Shown here: one piece after another, positions 1 to 8,833 of the stretch
Layout of the letters: each line of letters starts with the position of its first letter
Position numbering within the stretch: position 1 is the first letter of the stretch
DNA from: Bifidobacterium pseudolongum subsp. globosum
GTDB taxonomy: Bacteria > Actinomycetota > Actinomycetes > Actinomycetales > Bifidobacteriaceae
Length of the DNA: 64,000 nt
Direction of reading: 5' to 3'
Assembly (NCBI RefSeq): GCF_000741295.1
Contig: NZ_JGZG01000008.1
Coordinates: 119,462 to 183,461, forward strand
Position numbers and translations under genes: made by a program
Notes under the pieces: generated by a model
Seen by the model: only the letters and a program-made list of their open reading frames with translations
Told to the model about the DNA's origin: nothing
The model's database searches: none

Positions 1-1214
1 AATCCGGCCACATCGCGCGCGGCCGGGTCGTCGGTCCAGCACAGGTTGCGCACGATCTGCGGTTTGATCAGCACATCCGGCGGCGTATGCGTGTCTTGCG
101 AGACCTGGTTGATGAGCGCCCGGCACGCCTGCAGACGCCTGAAGCGGTCCGGATGGTGCTTTTGCCAGAGTTTCATGGATTTCGGCGCGTTCACCTGCGT
201 GGCGCCCCCTTCCGGCGCCGGCATGACCGGCAATTCGCCCTCGGGCAATTCCAGCGCGCGCTGGATGGCCTGCTTCCACACGCTCGGCTTGACTTTGCGC
301 TGGATCGGCGCATACCGCTCGAACATCTTGTCCTGGTTGGTGCCCAAGTGCATGCGCACGCGCTCGTTGAGCGAGCGGATGGCACGGAACTGCCTGGCGT
401 TGTGCGGTTTAGCCTGTGCGGCTTCGATGATCGACGAGTCGGCGAGCAGCAGGCTCGGGGCGATGTCGTACCGCCGGGCGAGCTCGTCGCGTTCGGTCCA
501 CAGTTCCTTGGCGATGGCGAGTGCGCGGCGGTCGCGTTGGATGGTGTTGATGTGCGATATGCGCAGCCAGGGCACCGCATGGGGGCGCCGGGGGTGCAGC
601 TCCGTGCGCAGCACATACTCGAATTCCTGACATGCCCATTCCCATTTGCCCGCGCGTTTGAGGTCGAGCGTCATCTTGTGCGCGAGCGGGATGAGCAGTT
701 CCACGTCGAGCGCCGCGTAATTGCGCCAGTCGCGCGGCAGCGGCCGGTACGACCAGTCGGCGGCGGAATGCTCTTTCGCAAGCGTCATGCCCAGATAATG
801 CTCAGTCACATAGGCGAGACCGAAGCGGTGGAGCCCCAGGATGCGCGCGGCGATCTCGGTGTCGAACAGCGCGTGGGGCGTGAGCGAGAGTTGGGCGAAG
901 CCGGGAAGGTCCTGCTTCGCGTCGTGCAGGATCCATGTGGCGTCACCGACGGCGCGATTGAACATGCCCCAGTCCACACCGATCGCGTTCAACGCCATCG
1001 GGTCGAGCAATCCGATGCCGGCGCCGTCGCGTTTGAATTGGATGAGCCAATCGTCGTGGCCGTAGCGGTACCCCGACGCACGCTCGGCGTCGGCCGCGAG
1101 CGGACCGGACACCGCTGACAGCCTGTCGCAGTAGTCTTCGAAGCCTTCCAGGGTGTCGGTCACCTGCGGGACGCCTTCCCGGGGTTCCCGCAGCAACACG
1201 GGCTCGTCGTTCAC
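1..1214 (-). CDS. rnd: Ribonuclease D, C-terminus cut by window edge
   Basis: A 3'-5' exoribonuclease of the DEDDy family, expected to trim structured RNA 3' ends in the cytoplasm. About 404 residues are visible; the C-terminus lies beyond the left edge. The exonuclease motifs can be read: D42 and E44 in LAADAERASG (Exo I), HDAKQD (Exo II region) and YAALD (Exo III, the Tyr type). A HRDC-like helical segment follows (AIAKELWTERDELARR...). The start is GTG at 1214, with AAGGAG a few bases upstream. Downstream of it on the minus strand nothing can be seen. The family call is strong; which in vivo RNAs it acts on cannot be told. Confidence 0.9.
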   Translation of the reverse strand, partial: MNDEPVLLREPREGVPQVTDTLEGFEDYCDRLSAVSGPLAADAERASGYRYGHDDWLIQFKRDGAGIGLLDPMALNAIGVDWGMFNRAVGDATWILHDAKQDLPGFAQLSLTPHALFDTEIAARILGLHRFGLAYVTEHYLGMTLAKEHSAADWSYRPLPRDWRNYAALDVELLIPLAHKMTLDLKRAGKWEWACQEFEYVLRTELHPRRPHAVPWLRISHINTIQRDRRALAIAKELWTERDELARRYDIAPSLLLADSSIIEAAQAKPHNARQFRAIRSLNERVRMHLGTNQDKMFERYAPIQRKVKPSVWKQAIQRALELPEGELPVMPAPEGGATQVNAPKSMKLWQKHHPDRFRRLQACRALINQVSQDTHTPPDVLIKPQIVRNLCWTDDPAARDVAG

Positions 1215-1321
1215 GCGCGCTCTCCTTGTCGGTGCATCGGACTTGTCACAGACAAATCATGTAACCACTCCCCGACAGTCCACATCACCGGCCAAAGGTG
1301 GCCAAGCGGGCGCACAACCGT

Positions 1322-2212
1322 TTAATACACGGTGAATCCGTAGGATTCGAATTGCTCCTTGACACGTTCCTTGCACGCGCGCGACGGCCCCTTCTGGTCT
1401 TCGAGCGGGTACGGGATGCGCATCTCATGCCACTTGGGGCGCCCGAGCTGGTGGAATGGCAGCACGTCGATATGCTCCACGCTGTCGCCGAAGGACTGGC
1501 AGATCCGGGCCACCTTGTCCACGTTCTCCTCGCCGTCGGTCAGGCCGGGCACGAGCACGAAACGCACCCAGATCTTCTTGCCTTTAGCGGCGAGCCGTTG
1601 GCCGAAGTCGATCGTGGGCTGCAGCACGCCGCCGGTCACCTTCTCGTAGATGTCGGGGTCGCCGGATTTGACGTCGAGCAGGCACAGGTCGATGTCGTCG
1701 AGCATCTCGTCGGTGTAATTGCGGTTGAGGAACCCCGAGGTGTCCAGGCACGTGTGCACCCCCATCTGCTTGGCCGCGTGGAACACGCGCGAGACGAAGG
1801 CGGGCTGCATCATCGATTCGCCGCCCGAGAACGTGATGCCGCCATGTGTGACCTTGAACAGGTCCGCGTAGCGTTCCACTTTCTTGATCATGGCGTCGAG
1901 GAACACCGGCTTGCCGTCGCGCATCTTCCACGTGTCCGGATTCTGGCAGTACTGGCAACGCAATGGGCATCCGCTCATGAACACCGTCATGCGCGTGCCC
2001 GGCCCGTCGACCGACGTATTGATGTCCCATGAGTGCACGAAGCCGATGTCGCCGGTCTTCAGCGCGCGGATCCGGTCGCGCCGGTCGAGTCCGACCGGTG
2101 ATTCGAAACCGGACAGGCCGCCCATGAGTGTTTGGCTGGCGTATTCCTTCGATGTTTTGAGCATGTGCTGCGTTGTCGTGCGGAACCCGGTGCTCTGCGC
2201 GTTGTTCTCCAT
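1322..2212 (-). CDS. pflA: Pyruvate formate-lyase activating enzyme (radical SAM)
   Basis: Installs the glycyl radical on pyruvate formate-lyase using S-adenosylmethionine and a [4Fe-4S] cluster. The cluster motif CxxxCxxC is read as C82, C86 and C89 (CPLRCQYC), followed by the SAM-binding GGITFSGGE segment. Length is 296 residues. The ATG at 2212 is preferred over an in-frame ATG at 2227, because the Shine-Dalgarno GGAGG (2221-2225) overlaps the earlier codon and sits 8 bases before the later one. It is downstream of pflB on the same strand, separated by a hairpin (2307-2331), so it may be made by read-through or from its own promoter. The extended N-terminus of about 55 residues is longer than in the E. 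coli enzyme. Confidence 0.93.
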   Translation of the reverse strand: MENNAQSTGFRTTTQHMLKTSKEYASQTLMGGLSGFESPVGLDRRDRIRALKTGDIGFVHSWDINTSVDGPGTRMTVFMSGCPLRCQYCQNPDTWKMRDGKPVFLDAMIKKVERYADLFKVTHGGITFSGGESMMQPAFVSRVFHAAKQMGVHTCLDTSGFLNRNYTDEMLDDIDLCLLDVKSGDPDIYEKVTGGVLQPTIDFGQRLAAKGKKIWVRFVLVPGLTDGEENVDKVARICQSFGDSVEHIDVLPFHQLGRPKWHEMRIPYPLEDQKGPSRACKERVKEQFESYGFTVY

Positions 2213-2306
2213 GCCGGTCACCTCCATTGGCGCTAAGGCCCCCTTTCACCTTACGGTGGGATGCAGGGGCGGGCGTGTTGTTCATCGATTGCGTAACCAA
2301 TTGCAA

Positions 2307-2331
2307 AGGGCGGAGCCAATGGCCCCGCCCT
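2307..2331 (-). terminator. Hairpin downstream of pflB
   Basis: AGGGCGG and CCGCCCT arms with an inner GCC/GGC extension form a GC-rich stem just after the pflB stop codon; on the minus strand it is followed by TTTGC. It probably limits read-through into pflA, setting a pflB excess over its activase. The U-tract is short, so it may be a partial terminator. Confidence 0.55.
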
Positions 2332-2354
2332 CATGCGTTCACGTCAGTCTGACG

Positions 2355-4730
2355 TCAGTCCTCCACGGCGCCCTGATGGAAGGTGCGCGAGATGACGTCG
2401 AGCTGCTGCTCCTTGGTGAGCTTGACGAAGTTCACCGCGTAACCGGAGACGCGCACAGTCAGGTGCGGGTACTTCTCCGGGTGCTCCACGGCGTCTTCGA
2501 GCTGTTCCTTGCGCAGCACGTTGATGTTCGCGTGGTACAGGCCGTGGCCGTTGCCTGCGTCGAGGATGCCCACCAGGTTGTTGATGCGCTCATCCTCGTC
2601 ACGGCCCAGGCCGTCGGGGGTGATCGTGTTCGTCAGCGAGATGCCGTCGAGCGCATCGTTGTAGTCGATCTTGCCGACCGAGAACATCGACGGGAGCATG
2701 CCGTGCGAGTCCATGCCGTTCTCCGGATTCGCGCCCGGCGCATACGGCGTGCCCTTGACGTGGCCCGAGGGGAAGGAACCGGTGTTCTTGCCGTATTCCA
2801 CGTTCGAGGTGATCGTCAGGATCGACTGCGTCGGCACGGCGCCACGGTAGACCGGCAGGCGCTTGACCTGACCCATGACCGTGGAGACGACCCACTTGGC
2901 GATGTCGTCGGCGCGGTCGTCGTCGTTGCCGTAGAGCGGGAACTCGCCTTCGGTGCGGTAGCCGACGATCAGGTCGTCATCGGCGCCTTCGACGTACTCG
3001 AACTCGTGGCCCGGCATGTCCTTGGCGTCCTTGTTGTAGATCGGGTACACCTTGGCGTACTTGCAGGCAGAGAGCGAATCCGCCGCGATGGACAGGCCAG
3101 ACATGCCGCAGCCGAGCGTGCGGTAGACCTCGCGGTCGTGCAGCGCCATCTCGATCGACTCGTATGCATACTTATCGTGCATGTAGTGGATGATGTTGAG
3201 CGCCTCGACGTAGGTCTCCGAAAGCCATTCGAGGGCCTTCTCGTAGTTCGCCTTGACCTTCTCGTAATCCAGGGAGCCGTCGGCTTCCGGCGTGATCGGC
3301 TCGATGTGGCCCTTGTCGATGACCTGCTGGCCGGTCATCTCGTCACGGCCGCCGTTGATCGCGTACAGGAGCGCCTTGGCGGAGTTCACACGGGCCGCGA
3401 AGAACTGCATCTGCTTGCCCACGCGCATCGGCGAAACGCAGCATGCGATGGCGGCGTCATCGCCCCAGTGCGAACGGATCTCCTTGTCGGACTCGTACTG
3501 GATGGCCGAGGTGTCGATTGAGATCTTGGCGCAGAAACGCTTGTAGCTTTCCGGCAGCTTCGGATCCCAGAAGATCGTGATGTTCGGCTCGGGGCCCGGT
3601 CCAAGGTGCTCGAGCGTCAGCGTGTTGAGCAGACGGAACGAGGTCTTCGTGACGAGCGTGCGGCCGTCGTCGCCGAAACCGGCGTCCGACCAGGTCGCCC
3701 AGTACGGGTCTCCCGAGAAGATCGAATCGTAGTCCTTGGTGCGCAGGAAGCGCACGATGCGCAGCTTCATCACCAGGTTGTCGATGATCTCCTGGGCGTC
3801 CTGCTCGGTGATCTTGCCGCTCTTGAGGTCGCGATCGAAGTAGATGTCGAAGAACGTGGAGACGCGGCCGAAGCTCATCGCGGCGCCGTCTTGGCTCTTG
3901 ACGGAGGCCAGATAGCCCATGTAGGTCCACTGCACGGCTTCCTGAGCGTTCATCGCCGGGCGTGCCAGGTCCAGACCGTATTCTTTGCCTAGGTTGATGA
4001 GCTTCTTGAGGGCCTTGATCTGCTCGTCATGCTCTTCGCGGTAACGGATCCAGTGCTCGATCTCGGTCTCCGAGAAATCGTTGCGGTACGGGATCGCGTC
4101 CTTGTCGCGCTGCTTGAACTTGATCAGCGCGTCCACGCCGTACAGGGCCACACGGCGGTAGTCGCCGATGATGCGGCCACGGCCGTAGGCGTCCGGCAGA
4201 CCGGTGAGAATCTTGTTGTGGCGGGCGAGCTTGATGTTCTTGGTGTACACACCGAACACGCCGTCGTTGTGCGTCTTGCGGTATTTGGTGAAGATCTCCT
4301 TGATCTTCGGATCCGGCTCCTTGCCGGCTTCCTTGATGGCCTGCTCGACCATGCGCCAGCCACCGTTCGGCATCATCGCGCGCTTGCATGGCTCGTCGGT
4401 CTGCAGGCCGACGATCACATTGTCGACCTCGGCGGAATCGATGTAGCCAGCGGGGAACGCGTCCACATCCGCCGGGGTGTGGGTGTCCACGTCGTACACG
4501 CGCTGCTTGCGCTCGACAGCCAGGTAATTGTCATCCAAGTACTTCCACAGATGCTTCGTCTTGTCGGTGGCATCGGCGAGGAACGATTCGTCGCCCTCGT
4601 ACGGGGTGTAGTTCTTCTGGATGAAGTCGCGAACGTCGATGTCCTTCTCCCAGTTGCCCGGCACAAAGCCTTCCCAGGCCTGCTCCTTGACTTCTTCTGG
4701 GGAGAGAGCGGTCGCATCAACTGCTGCCAT
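2355..4730 (-). CDS. pflB: Formate C-acetyltransferase (pyruvate formate-lyase)
   Basis: Converts pyruvate and CoA to acetyl-CoA and formate, the anaerobic branch after the bifid shunt. It has 791 residues, close to family size. The adjacent catalytic cysteines are C430-C431 in IACCVSPM, and the glycyl-radical site is G763 in RVSGYAVNF near the C-terminus. The start ATG at 4730 follows AAGGAG with good spacing. The 180 bases upstream hold two CRP/GlxR-type palindromes (4831-4844 and 4862-4875), which suggests regulated expression. Its activating enzyme pflA is next downstream. Confidence 0.97.
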   Translation of the reverse strand: MAAVDATALSPEEVKEQAWEGFVPGNWEKDIDVRDFIQKNYTPYEGDESFLADATDKTKHLWKYLDDNYLAVERKQRVYDVDTHTPADVDAFPAGYIDSAEVDNVIVGLQTDEPCKRAMMPNGGWRMVEQAIKEAGKEPDPKIKEIFTKYRKTHNDGVFGVYTKNIKLARHNKILTGLPDAYGRGRIIGDYRRVALYGVDALIKFKQRDKDAIPYRNDFSETEIEHWIRYREEHDEQIKALKKLINLGKEYGLDLARPAMNAQEAVQWTYMGYLASVKSQDGAAMSFGRVSTFFDIYFDRDLKSGKITEQDAQEIIDNLVMKLRIVRFLRTKDYDSIFSGDPYWATWSDAGFGDDGRTLVTKTSFRLLNTLTLEHLGPGPEPNITIFWDPKLPESYKRFCAKISIDTSAIQYESDKEIRSHWGDDAAIACCVSPMRVGKQMQFFAARVNSAKALLYAINGGRDEMTGQQVIDKGHIEPITPEADGSLDYEKVKANYEKALEWLSETYVEALNIIHYMHDKYAYESIEMALHDREVYRTLGCGMSGLSIAADSLSACKYAKVYPIYNKDAKDMPGHEFEYVEGADDDLIVGYRTEGEFPLYGNDDDRADDIAKWVVSTVMGQVKRLPVYRGAVPTQSILTITSNVEYGKNTGSFPSGHVKGTPYAPGANPENGMDSHGMLPSMFSVGKIDYNDALDGISLTNTITPDGLGRDEDERINNLVGILDAGNGHGLYHANINVLRKEQLEDAVEHPEKYPHLTVRVSGYAVNFVKLTKEQQLDVISRTFHQGAVED

Positions 4731-4830
4731 TGGTACTCCTTGATGTTGGTTCTCTTTTGCTCAGCGCGTCCTCGCGCTGTCGACTCCTCCATCGTACGCG
4801 TTCTTTACCGGCGAAAAGCGTCGAAATGGC

Positions 4831-4844
4831 GTGAGCTAGCTCAC
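4831..4844. promoter_or_regulatory. CRP/GlxR-like operator, box 1 upstream of pflB
   Basis: GTGAGCTAGCTCAC is a perfect 14-bp palindrome matching GTGA-N6-TCAC with a central TA, the form known for CRP and for the actinobacterial GlxR (TGTGANNTANNTCACA). It lies about 100 bases upstream of the pflB start. That a CRP-family protein binds here is inferred. Confidence 0.6.
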
Positions 4845-4861
4845 AAATGCCGTTTTTGGCT

Positions 4862-4875
4862 GTGAACTAGCTCAC
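4862..4875. promoter_or_regulatory. CRP/GlxR-like operator, box 2 upstream of pflB
   Basis: GTGAACTAGCTCAC repeats box 1 with one substitution. The two centres are 31 bp apart, about three helical turns, so both would face the same side of the DNA. The flanks also match (CACAAATG versus CACGAATG), suggesting duplication of one site. Confidence 0.6.
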
Positions 4876-4912
4876 GAATGGTGTGGAGAACCGGCACAAC
4901 GCCGTCTGGAGA

Positions 4913-5107
4913 CTACTTGGCGCCCCAGCTGTTCCACTGGTGGTCTTCGTCGTCCCACTGCTTGTTGCGCGCTTGGGCGGTCTTCAACGCGTCCATCGCG
5001 GCTTCGCGCGTGGGGTACGGTCCGATCCGGTTCTGCATCGGCGACTGCGGCCCGAGCTCCACCTCGCCGGTCGCCGTGTTGTAATACCACTGCTGTGGAT
5101 CTGTCAT
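4913..5107 (-). CDS. Small conserved protein of unknown function
   Basis: A 64-residue soluble protein beginning MTDPQQWYYNTATGEVE and rich in Trp, Gln and Asp, with a segment GPYPTREAAMDALKTAQAR that resembles the helix of SPOR-like or GYF-like short domains. I recall similar small proteins in bifidobacteria and other actinobacteria but cannot name a function. It begins with ATG preceded by AAAGGGCCCAAC, follows nadE by 61 bases on the same strand, and ends upstream of the pflB operators. No signal peptide or membrane segment is seen. The typical codon use and the RBS argue that it is a real gene. Confidence 0.72.
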   Translation of the reverse strand: MTDPQQWYYNTATGEVELGPQSPMQNRIGPYPTREAAMDALKTAQARNKQWDDEDHQWNSWGAK

Positions 5108-5168
5108 GTTGGGCCCTTTCCTCTTTGGATGTCCGTATGCCGCGCGACCGCACGACCGCTATTCCCCG

Positions 5169-6863
5169 CTATTCACGGAACGCGCTCGTGACGGGCAGGC
5201 GGCGGTCGCGGCCGAATGCGAGCGCGCTGACCTTCGGCCCGAGTGGGTACTGGCGGCGCTTCCATTCGGCGCGGTCGACAAGGCGTATGACCGTCGAGAC
5301 GGTCTCGTCGTCGAATCCGTCGGCGAGCAGGTCGGCGCGGCCGTGCGCGTGCTCGATGTATGCCTCGAGCACGCGGTCGAGCAGCTCGTACTGCGGCAGC
5401 GAATCGCTGTCCTTCTGCCCGGGGCGCAGTTCGGCGCTGGGGGCCTTCGTGATCGAGTTGACGGGGATCATCACACCGCCGGGCAGCTGCACGCCGGCGT
5501 CTCCCGCCTCGTTGCCGACGACGTGCAGCCCGCCAACGCCCATGCCCGCGGCGGCCGCGCTGTTGCGCCAGCGCGCCAGCTGCCAGACCTTGGTCTTGAA
5601 CACGTCTTTGATCGGCGCGTAGCCGCCCACCGCGTCACCGTAGATCGTCGAATAGCCGCAGGCGAGCTCGGACTTGTTCCCGGTCGCGAGCGCGAGCACG
5701 CCCTTGGAGTTCGAGTAGGCCATGACGATGACGCCGCGGATGCGCGCCTGCAGGTTCTCCGCGGACACGCCGTCCAGCGCGAGCTGCTGCTGGAACGCAT
5801 CGTACATCGGTTTGATCGGCTGCACGTCGTAGTGCGCCCCGATGTTGGCGGCCAGATCGGCGGCGTCGTCTTTCGAGCCTTGCGACGAATACATGCTCGG
5901 CATCGAGATGCCGTACACATTGCCGCCGCCCACCGCGTCGGCCGCCATGGCCGCCACGAGGGCCGAGTCGATGCCGCCGGACAACCCCAGGCACACGCCG
6001 GTGAAGCCGTTCTTGGCCATGTAGTCCTTGAGTCCCAGCACGCATGCGGTGTACACCTCTTCGTCGGGATCCATGCGCGGCGCGACATCGCACGCCTCCT
6101 GGCGGTCGCGGTCCGTGTCGAGTGTGAAGTACGCGAGGTCCTCCATGAACATCGGCGAACGCTGGAGCAGCGTGCCGTCCGTGTCCACCACGAAAGTGCC
6201 GCCGTCGAAGACGAGGTCGTCCTGGCCGCCCACCTGGTTCACGTAGATCATCGGCGCATGCACTTCGGCGGCGCGCCTGCGGGCCAGGTCGAGCCGGGTC
6301 TGGGTCTTGCCCTCCTCGTACGGCGACCCGTTGATCGTCAGCAGCACGTCGATGTGCTCCGCGGCGAGCTCGGCGACCGGGCCGCCGTCCTGCCAGATGT
6401 CCTCGCAGATTGCCAGCCCCACGCGCACACCGTCGATCGAAAGCACGACGTGCCGCTCACCGGCGGAGAAAATGCGGAATTCGTCGAACACGCCGTAATT
6501 GGGCAGGAAGTGCTTGTCGTACCCGGCCCACACCAAGCCGCCGTGCAGCACCACGAGTCGGTTGCGCGGCTTGCCGTTGGCGTGGTCGGTGCCGACGGTG
6601 CCCACCACCACGTACAGGCCTCCCATGCCTTCGCTTTCGAGCTGTGCGGCCAGTTCGTTGGCTTTGTTCCATGCGGCTTCACGGAATGTGGCACGCAGGG
6701 CCAGGTCTTCGATCGGGTAGCCGGTCAGGGTCATCTCCGGGAAGACGACGACGTCGGCGCGCTCACGCGCCATGCGGGTGGTTGCGATGACTTTGGCGGC
6801 GTTGCCGTCCAGATCGCCCACGCAGGTGTCGATCTGCGCAAGCGCGAAACGTGTTGTGCTCAT
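5169..6863 (-). CDS. nadE: Glutamine-dependent NAD+ synthetase
   Basis: Makes NAD+ from nicotinate adenine dinucleotide, taking ammonia from glutamine. The 564-residue protein has two domains: an N-terminal nitrilase-type glutaminase (ALAQIDTCVGDLDGN..., nucleophile Cys in GLAICEDIWQDGGP) and a C-terminal ATP pyrophosphatase synthetase with the PP-loop LGLSGGIDSALV. A conserved region ATGNKSELACGYSTIYGD is also present. The start ATG at 6863 follows AGGGGAGC. It is 47 bases downstream of the amidohydrolase gene and appears to be in one minus-strand run with it. Length and domain order match the actinobacterial two-domain enzymes. Confidence 0.96.
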   Translation of the reverse strand: MSTTRFALAQIDTCVGDLDGNAAKVIATTRMARERADVVVFPEMTLTGYPIEDLALRATFREAAWNKANELAAQLESEGMGGLYVVVGTVGTDHANGKPRNRLVVLHGGLVWAGYDKHFLPNYGVFDEFRIFSAGERHVVLSIDGVRVGLAICEDIWQDGGPVAELAAEHIDVLLTINGSPYEEGKTQTRLDLARRRAAEVHAPMIYVNQVGGQDDLVFDGGTFVVDTDGTLLQRSPMFMEDLAYFTLDTDRDRQEACDVAPRMDPDEEVYTACVLGLKDYMAKNGFTGVCLGLSGGIDSALVAAMAADAVGGGNVYGISMPSMYSSQGSKDDAADLAANIGAHYDVQPIKPMYDAFQQQLALDGVSAENLQARIRGVIVMAYSNSKGVLALATGNKSELACGYSTIYGDAVGGYAPIKDVFKTKVWQLARWRNSAAAAGMGVGGLHVVGNEAGDAGVQLPGGVMIPVNSITKAPSAELRPGQKDSDSLPQYELLDRVLEAYIEHAHGRADLLADGFDDETVSTVIRLVDRAEWKRRQYPLGPKVSALAFGRDRRLPVTSAFRE

Positions 6864-6910
6864 GCTCCCCTAGTGTATCCGCTCACCACGCGTTACGCGT
6901 TTCGAATGAT

Positions 6911-8086
6911 TCACCGGGCGCCGCTTACGCGCAGGGCGTCAAGCACGTCGAGCGCGGCGTTCGCGTAGAAGTCGGCGCCTGTGCGCACCGTCTCGTCGAA
7001 CCCCACGAAGCGCGGGCTGTGCCAATCGGCGCATCCGGGCGTGCCGTTCGACCCGACAAATGCGAACACCGGGCGGGTGACCTTGGCGTATTCGGCGAAG
7101 TCCTCGCCGGCCATCGACGGCATGATCGGCGCGAGGCTCGCGTATTGCGGGATATGCGCGCACACCGGCTCGATGAGCGCGGGGTCGCTGACGAGCGGGT
7201 CCTGGAAGTCGTCCCAGTCCACGCTCGCGGCGATGCCGTAGGCCGCCGCCGTCTGCTCGACGATCGTGCGGAACCGCTCGGCCGCCAGATCGCCGTCCTC
7301 GCGGTGGAAATAGCGCACGGTGCCTTGGAAGCCGGCTTCGGCGGGCACGACGTTCCACACGTCGCCCCCATGCACTTCGGTCACCGAGACGACGAGCGGG
7401 TGGAACGGCGTGACATTGCGGCTCACAATGGTCTGCAGGCTCATGATCATCGAGGCCATCGCCTCGAGCGGGCCGGTGCCTTTGTGCGGATAGCCGGCAT
7501 GGGTGCCCTGCGCGTGCAAGGTGACGCCGAAGCGTACGCAGCCGGCCATCATCGGGGCGGTGCCCGCGGCGAGCGTGCCGGGCGCGTAATTGGGATTGTT
7601 GTGCGTGCCGATGATCGCCTTGACGCCGTCGATGAGCCCCGCGTCGATCACGGCGCGCGCGCCGAGCCCCAGCTCTTCGGCGGGTTGGAAGATGATGCGC
7701 ACGGTGCCACCGATCAGTTCGCGGTGCGCGCTCAACCAGAACACCGCGCCCAGCAGGCTCGCCATGTGCAGGTCGTGCCCGCAACCGTGCATGACGCCGG
7801 GGGTGACGGACGCGAAGTCGAGCCCGGAATCCTCGTGGATCGGCAGGCCGTCGATGTCGGCGCGCAACGCGACGGTCGGGCCTGCGTGCGCACCGGTGAT
7901 CTGCGCCACGACACCGGTCTCCATCGGGTTCGCGAGCACGTCGATGCCGCGGTCGCGCAGCACACGCTCCAGATAGGCGCTCGTCTCCGTCTCGTGGAAC
8001 GAACGCTCGGGGTGCGCATGCAGATGGCGGCGGATTGCGATCAGTTCATCGGTGAGCGCGATGCGCGCGGTGATGGATTCCATCAT
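6911..8086 (-). CDS. M20-family amidohydrolase (hippurate hydrolase-like)
   Basis: A metal-dependent amidohydrolase of the M20D peptidase family, 391 residues, which typically removes N-acyl groups from amino acids. Visible family motifs are the metal-site GVMHGCGHDLHMA, the RADIDGLPI segment, and QPAEELGLGARAVIDAG. The first two codons are both ATG (8086 and 8083); AAAGGA precedes either with workable spacing. It follows metI by 42 bases and precedes nadE, so a link to amino-acid (possibly methionine derivative) salvage is plausible: MetNIQ-type systems in some bacteria carry N-acyl-methionine. The substrate is not shown by the sequence. Confidence 0.88.
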   Translation of the reverse strand: MMESITARIALTDELIAIRRHLHAHPERSFHETETSAYLERVLRDRGIDVLANPMETGVVAQITGAHAGPTVALRADIDGLPIHEDSGLDFASVTPGVMHGCGHDLHMASLLGAVFWLSAHRELIGGTVRIIFQPAEELGLGARAVIDAGLIDGVKAIIGTHNNPNYAPGTLAAGTAPMMAGCVRFGVTLHAQGTHAGYPHKGTGPLEAMASMIMSLQTIVSRNVTPFHPLVVSVTEVHGGDVWNVVPAEAGFQGTVRYFHREDGDLAAERFRTIVEQTAAAYGIAASVDWDDFQDPLVSDPALIEPVCAHIPQYASLAPIMPSMAGEDFAEYAKVTRPVFAFVGSNGTPGCADWHSPRFVGFDETVRTGADFYANAALDVLDALRVSGAR

Positions 8087-8128
8087 GGGTCCTTTCGGCG
8101 AATGGGTGAAGTCGGCGGGCGGGCGCGC

Positions 8129-8833
8129 TCAGCGGCGCAGCAGACGCTTGGCGATGGCGTTGGCGATGGCCTGCACGACCTGCACCAGCACGATCATGAT
8201 GATCACGGCCGTCCATGTGACGGTCTGGTCGAACTTCTGGTAGCCATAGGCGATGGCGAAGTTGCCGAGGCCGCCACCACCGATGTAGCCGGCCATGGCC
8301 GACATGTCGAGCACGCCGATGAACAGGAACGCGTATGCCAGGATGAGCGGGGCGAGCGCTTCGGGGATGAGCACGGTGCGGATGATCGTGAGCTTCGATG
8401 CGCCCATCGCGCGTGCCGCCTCGATCACGCCGTGGTCGACCGGCACAAGGTTCTGCTCCACGAGGCGCGATGTGGCGAAGGTGCACATCACGACCATCGG
8501 GAAGATCGCCGCCGTGGTGCCGATCGACGTGCCCACCACCTTGATCGTGAGCGGCTGCATGGCCGCCAGGAAGATGATGAACGGGATCGGGCGGATGATG
8601 TTCACCAGAATGTCGAGGATGCGGTAGACGACGCGGTTCTCGAACAGGTTGCCGGGACGCGTGCCGTAGAGGATGACGCCGAGCACAAGGCCGAGCGCAC
8701 CGCCGATCACGATCGTCACCAGCACCATCTGCAGGGTCTGCACGACCGACTGCGCGAGCAACGGCCGCAGCACGGTCCAGTCGCTGCGGCTCGCCAACGC
8801 CGCACCTGTCTGCATGGTCAGCATCTGCATCAT
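8129..8833 (-). CDS. metI: Methionine ABC transporter permease
   Basis: Integral membrane subunit of a MetNIQ-type importer, about 234 residues with five predicted hydrophobic segments. The EAA loop that contacts the ATPase is GVIEAARAMGASKLTIIRT followed by LIPEALAPL. The ATG at 8833 overlaps the metN stop codon (ATGA), giving translational coupling; AAGGAG at 8839-8844 is 5 bases upstream, and a second ATG follows directly at 8830. Gene order metQ-metN-metI fits one transport operon. Methionine specificity is inferred from the family and from the NIL domain of the partner ATPase. Confidence 0.92.
   Translation of the reverse strand: MMQMLTMQTGAALASRSDWTVLRPLLAQSVVQTLQMVLVTIVIGGALGLVLGVILYGTRPGNLFENRVVYRILDILVNIIRPIPFIIFLAAMQPLTIKVVGTSIGTTAAIFPMVVMCTFATSRLVEQNLVPVDHGVIEAARAMGASKLTIIRTVLIPEALAPLILAYAFLFIGVLDMSAMAGYIGGGGLGNFAIAYGYQKFDQTVTWTAVIIMIVLVQVVQAIANAIAKRLLRR

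Noticed and set aside
1287..1360. tRNA-like strings (GGTGGCCAAGCGGG and GGATTCGAATTGC)
   Set aside because: The arms do not pair into a T stem or acceptor stem, and the sequence is the coding end of pflA.
2341..2360. Repeated GACGTCAG strings as a possible operator
   Set aside because: It is short, lies between the pflB terminator and its stop codon, and has no promoter nearby.
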